This document shows positions 51,736 to 53,996 of a stretch of 53,996 bases of DNA, piece after piece. Numbering within the stretch: the first letter of the stretch is position 1; each line of letters begins with the position of its first letter. Position numbers and translations under genes: made by a program. The DNA lies in NCBI GenBank assembly GCA_021805735.1, contig JAJZEE010000010.1, positions 1 through 53,996 on the forward strand, written 5' to 3'. The stretch comes from Bacillota bacterium (lineage in GTDB: Bacteria > Bacillota > Bacilli > Alicyclobacillales > SLC66). The notes under the pieces were generated by a model, which was given only the letters and a program-made list of their open reading frames with translations, made no database searches and was not told where the DNA came from.

Positions 51736-52740
51736 GTGGCTGATCTCAGGGTGTCGCTGCAGGTGCAAAGAAAACGATTTACAGTAACGCTTGACACGAC
51801 TGTTCTGGAGGGAGCCGTATATTGTCTGTTTGGCCCTTCTGCCGCCGGTAAATCCAGCCTCCTGTCCGCGCTCGCGGGATTCGAACGGAGCGCCGCAGGA
51901 ATCATCCGTCTTGGAGAGCGCGTCTACCTTGATTCCACATCCACGACCCCAGTGTTCGCGCCTCCCTGGACCCGACCCTTTGGCTATGTTGAGCAAGACG
52001 CGCAACTGTTTCCGCACCTCACGGTACGCGGCAACATCACCTACGGAGCCAGTGCCGGCAAACATATACACGGCACGAAACGCCCTGCTGGACCAGGACC
52101 ATATGAACTCGCGGAAGCCTTCGGATTGACCCCATATCTGGATGCCAGACCGTATACCCTGTCGGGCGGTCTTAAGCAACGGGTCGCGCTCGCGAGAGCA
52201 CTGGCCCTGCGTCCAACCGTTCTGTTACTCGACGAAGCGCTGTCCGCGCTTGACTGGAATGCCCGTCGGCGCCTGCACGACACGCTGATCGAGTTGCAAA
52301 GGCAACTGCGATTTACCATGGTGCTGGTCACGCACCAATTGAACGAAGCACAGTATCTCAGCGGCCGCATAGGTGTTCTGGATCAGGGACGCGTGTTGCA
52401 GGAAGATTCACCCGATCGCCTGATGGATCAACCCCGTTCTGTGCGCGTAGCCTCCCTGCTTGGCTACACTGCGTTTATCAAGACAGGAAACGACTTGATC
52501 GCCGCTATTCATCCCGATCGGGCTCTGCTCGGTCGATTCCCTGATCGCGGCGTCGTATTTGAAGCGACGGCCACAGGGCACGTATGGAACGAAGGCAGAA
52601 GACGGTTACGGGCGGTTTTACCCTCCCAGGAAGTCATTGAAATCTCGCTGTCTCCGGTTGACGCCTACCGCGCTGGTGAGCCCATCTGGATCACGGCCGT
52701 CGATCCCCCTGTTTTCCCTGCTCCTGAACACCGCCTATAG
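51736..52740 (+). CDS. ABC transporter ATPase, ModC-like
   Basis: The 334-residue protein has Walker A GPSAAGKS (33-40), Q-loop YVEQDAQLFPHLTV, signature LSGGLKQR (142-149) and Walker B LLLDEALSALD. The C-terminal third resembles the regulatory TOBE-type domain of ModC/PotA importers. The signature has Leu in place of the usual Gln. No permease or binding-protein gene is adjacent, so its partners must lie elsewhere. Molybdate is the likely but unproven substrate. Confidence 0.85.
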   Translation: MADLRVSLQVQRKRFTVTLDTTVLEGAVYCLFGPSAAGKSSLLSALAGFERSAAGIIRLGERVYLDSTSTTPVFAPPWTRPFGYVEQDAQLFPHLTVRGNITYGASAGKHIHGTKRPAGPGPYELAEAFGLTPYLDARPYTLSGGLKQRVALARALALRPTVLLLDEALSALDWNARRRLHDTLIELQRQLRFTMVLVTHQLNEAQYLSGRIGVLDQGRVLQEDSPDRLMDQPRSVRVASLLGYTAFIKTGNDLIAAIHPDRALLGRFPDRGVVFEATATGHVWNEGRRRLRAVLPSQEVIEISLSPVDAYRAGEPIWITAVDPPVFPAPEHRL

Positions 52741-52748
52741 CCACGATG

Positions 52749-53996
52749 TCAACTGTATTGAGCGACAATCCTGTTGCGTTTGTTGACATGCTTATCCGCA
52801 GACATTGCGGCTATCGCCCCATCCGCCGCAGCGACCACCGCCTGTTTCACGGGAGTGCGGCGTGCATCCCCTCCCGCGAACACACCCTCGACACTCGTTC
52901 GCAGATACTCGTCCACAACCACGTAGCCTTCTTCATCGCGTTTGACAGCGTCGCCAAGGAAATCCGTTCCGGGTCGATTGCCAGCCAGATACACAAACAC
53001 CCCATCCACATCGACTCGCTGCTCCTTGCCGCTTGGTCCAACCACGATCCCCGCAAATTTGTCCTCGCCGATCACTTCGCGCAAAGGATGCGTCGGGAGC
53101 ACTTTCACATTGGAGAGGCCTTCCACCTGATCAACGGGAACGTCGCGACCCCAACTCTTGCCGGGCAAATACACATGGACCTGACTCGCGAACCGCGCCA
53201 GCTGAATCGCGTCTTCGGCCGCTTCGGCGTTGTCGCCCACCACCGCCACCGTTTTATCCGCAAAAAAGGCGGCGTCGCAGGTCGCGCAGTAACTGACGCC
53301 CCGCCCTTCAAACCGCTCTTCGCCTTTCACTTTGGCCGTCCGTCCACGAGATCCCACCGCAATAAACAGCGAGCGTCCGCGCGCTTCCCCTTCGGGCAGC
53401 TTGACGACCTTGAGGTCGGAATCCACATCGACGGAGACGATATTGGAGCGAACAAACGTGGCGCCGAACTGCTTGGCCTGGCGCCGCATCAAAGTGAGCA
53501 ATTCCAGGCCCGTCACTTCGCCCAGCACCCCGGGGTAATTGGCGATCTTGTGCGTCAGGGCCAGGGCGCCGGCCGTGGGCGCTTTATCGATCACGAGAGT
53601 CTTCAGACGACCACGGGCCGCATACACAGCCGCCGATGAACCAGCGGGACCGCCGCCGATGACGACAAGGTCATAGGTCTGTGCAAGCACCTCTTCCGTT
53701 AGCGTCGCAAATACGTTCTCCGCCGCATCTTCCTCTGCAAGCGCCTCCTGGGTCACAGTCTCAGCGGTCTTCGCGCCATCCTGTTTCTCAGGTGTCCACC
53801 CCAGCTCCTGAAGCTTCTTTTTCATGGCATTGGGTCGATAGCCAATGATCGGATGGTGGTCCAAAAAGGTCACCGGCACCGAATAGATCCCCTGTCCATG
53901 CAGGTCGTTGAAAAAAGCTTCGTTTTCTGTGACGTTGCGCTCTTCGTACGGCAATCCCCAGGCGGTCAGATCGGCCTTGATTTTTTTACAATACTC
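52749..53996 (-). CDS. glutaredoxin-like domain fused to thioredoxin reductase (5' partial)
   Basis: The gene runs off the right edge. The first visible codons read EYCKKIKADL, the end of a CxYC-type glutaredoxin active site. The domain continues with IYSVPVTFLDHHPIIGYRPN. An acidic linker (about residues 75-105) leads to a thioredoxin-reductase module: VVIGGGPAGSSAAVYAARG, redox pair YCATCDAAFF, VVGDNAEAAEDAIQL and VFAGGDARRTPVKQ. The fusion would pass electrons from NAD(P)H through the CxxC to the attached glutaredoxin domain. It converges on the ABC gene with 8 bp between stops. Confidence 0.93.
   Translation of the reverse strand, partial: EYCKKIKADLTAWGLPYEERNVTENEAFFNDLHGQGIYSVPVTFLDHHPIIGYRPNAMKKKLQELGWTPEKQDGAKTAETVTQEALAEEDAAENVFATLTEEVLAQTYDLVVIGGGPAGSSAAVYAARGRLKTLVIDKAPTAGALALTHKIANYPGVLGEVTGLELLTLMRRQAKQFGATFVRSNIVSVDVDSDLKVVKLPEGEARGRSLFIAVGSRGRTAKVKGEERFEGRGVSYCATCDAAFFADKTVAVVGDNAEAAEDAIQLARFASQVHVYLPGKSWGRDVPVDQVEGLSNVKVLPTHPLREVIGEDKFAGIVVGPSGKEQRVDVDGVFVYLAGNRPGTDFLGDAVKRDEEGYVVVDEYLRTSVEGVFAGGDARRTPVKQAVVAAADGAIAAMSADKHVNKRNRIVAQYS

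Noticed and set aside
52746-53639. A 297-codon plus-strand frame at the right end
   Set aside because: It is antisense to the thioredoxin-reductase module, whose motifs are intact.

Overview
The window looks like a chromosome segment of a Bacillota bacterium, most likely an acidophilic or sulfur/iron-associated member of Bacilli near the Alicyclobacillaceae. This is an inference from gene content and style: strong GGAGG-type Shine-Dalgarno sites, frequent GTG/TTG starts, PadR, GntR-YtrA and MerR-TipAS regulators, ScdA/Ric, an SQR-DUF1641-DsrE-TusA group, odhAB and the MEP isoprenoid genes dxr and ispH. No rRNA, tRNA or CRISPR array was seen.

Layout. 0-5 kb: an ECF sigma factor, clpP and an SDR epimerase in one minus-strand unit, then DinB-family, aminoglycoside-phosphotransferase-like and Uma2 genes. 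5-8 kb: an IS200 remnant, dxr, and a PadR/HAAS membrane-protein pair with a visible operator. 8-10 kb: a plus-strand FAD oxidoreductase unit. 10-15 kb: odhAB, a stand-alone lipoate-ligase accessory domain, a truncated transglutaminase and a DUF2892 protein. 15.6-23 kb: NDH-2, an MbfA-like VIT protein, an FNR-type regulator, DUF488, ferredoxin and OsmC, then a decayed patch (ilvD and radical-SAM remnants), then ric. 23.5-28 kb: a radical SAM/SPASM gene, and a minus-strand DUF2249 - ispH - DUF2249-like - unknown - sdhB/frdB series. 28-34 kb: an M3 peptidase, MerR/TipAS, a DHA2 efflux pump and many broken genes. 34-40 kb: two alpha/beta hydrolases, a GntR-DUF1648 pair and DNA polymerase IV. 40-54 kb: a secreted repeat protein, a retropepsin-like protease, PaiB, a GNAT/acyl-CoA synthetase fusion, an acetyl-CoA hydrolase/transferase, the TusA/DsrE/DUF1641/SQR sulfur group, a HAD phosphatase, an orphan ABC ATPase and a glutaredoxin-thioredoxin reductase fusion cut by the window edge.

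Two patterns stand out. First, six promoters share the same geometry: a TGTGA-N6-(G/T)CACA-like Crp/Fnr box, exactly 21 nt, then a -10 hexamer. This puts the activator at about -41.5. They precede the FAD oxidoreductase, DUF2892, a decayed paralogue, ferredoxin, ric and the DUF2249-ispH series. An FNR-type regulator with four candidate cluster cysteines is encoded among them. Together they suggest a local low-oxygen / nitrosative-stress / iron-sulfur regulon. Second, a dispersed intergenic repeat (copies near 42.5 and 47.5 kb, a partial copy near 50.6 kb) has a conserved loop closed by a 19-bp stem. Four stem pairs differ between the two full copies and every change is compensated, so the fold itself appears to be maintained.

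Genome decay is marked. There are fragments of DinB-family genes, IS200, IS110, MarR, ArsR, SRPBCC, ilvD, radical SAM, an HMA domain and a duplicated 5' end of the polymerase IV gene.
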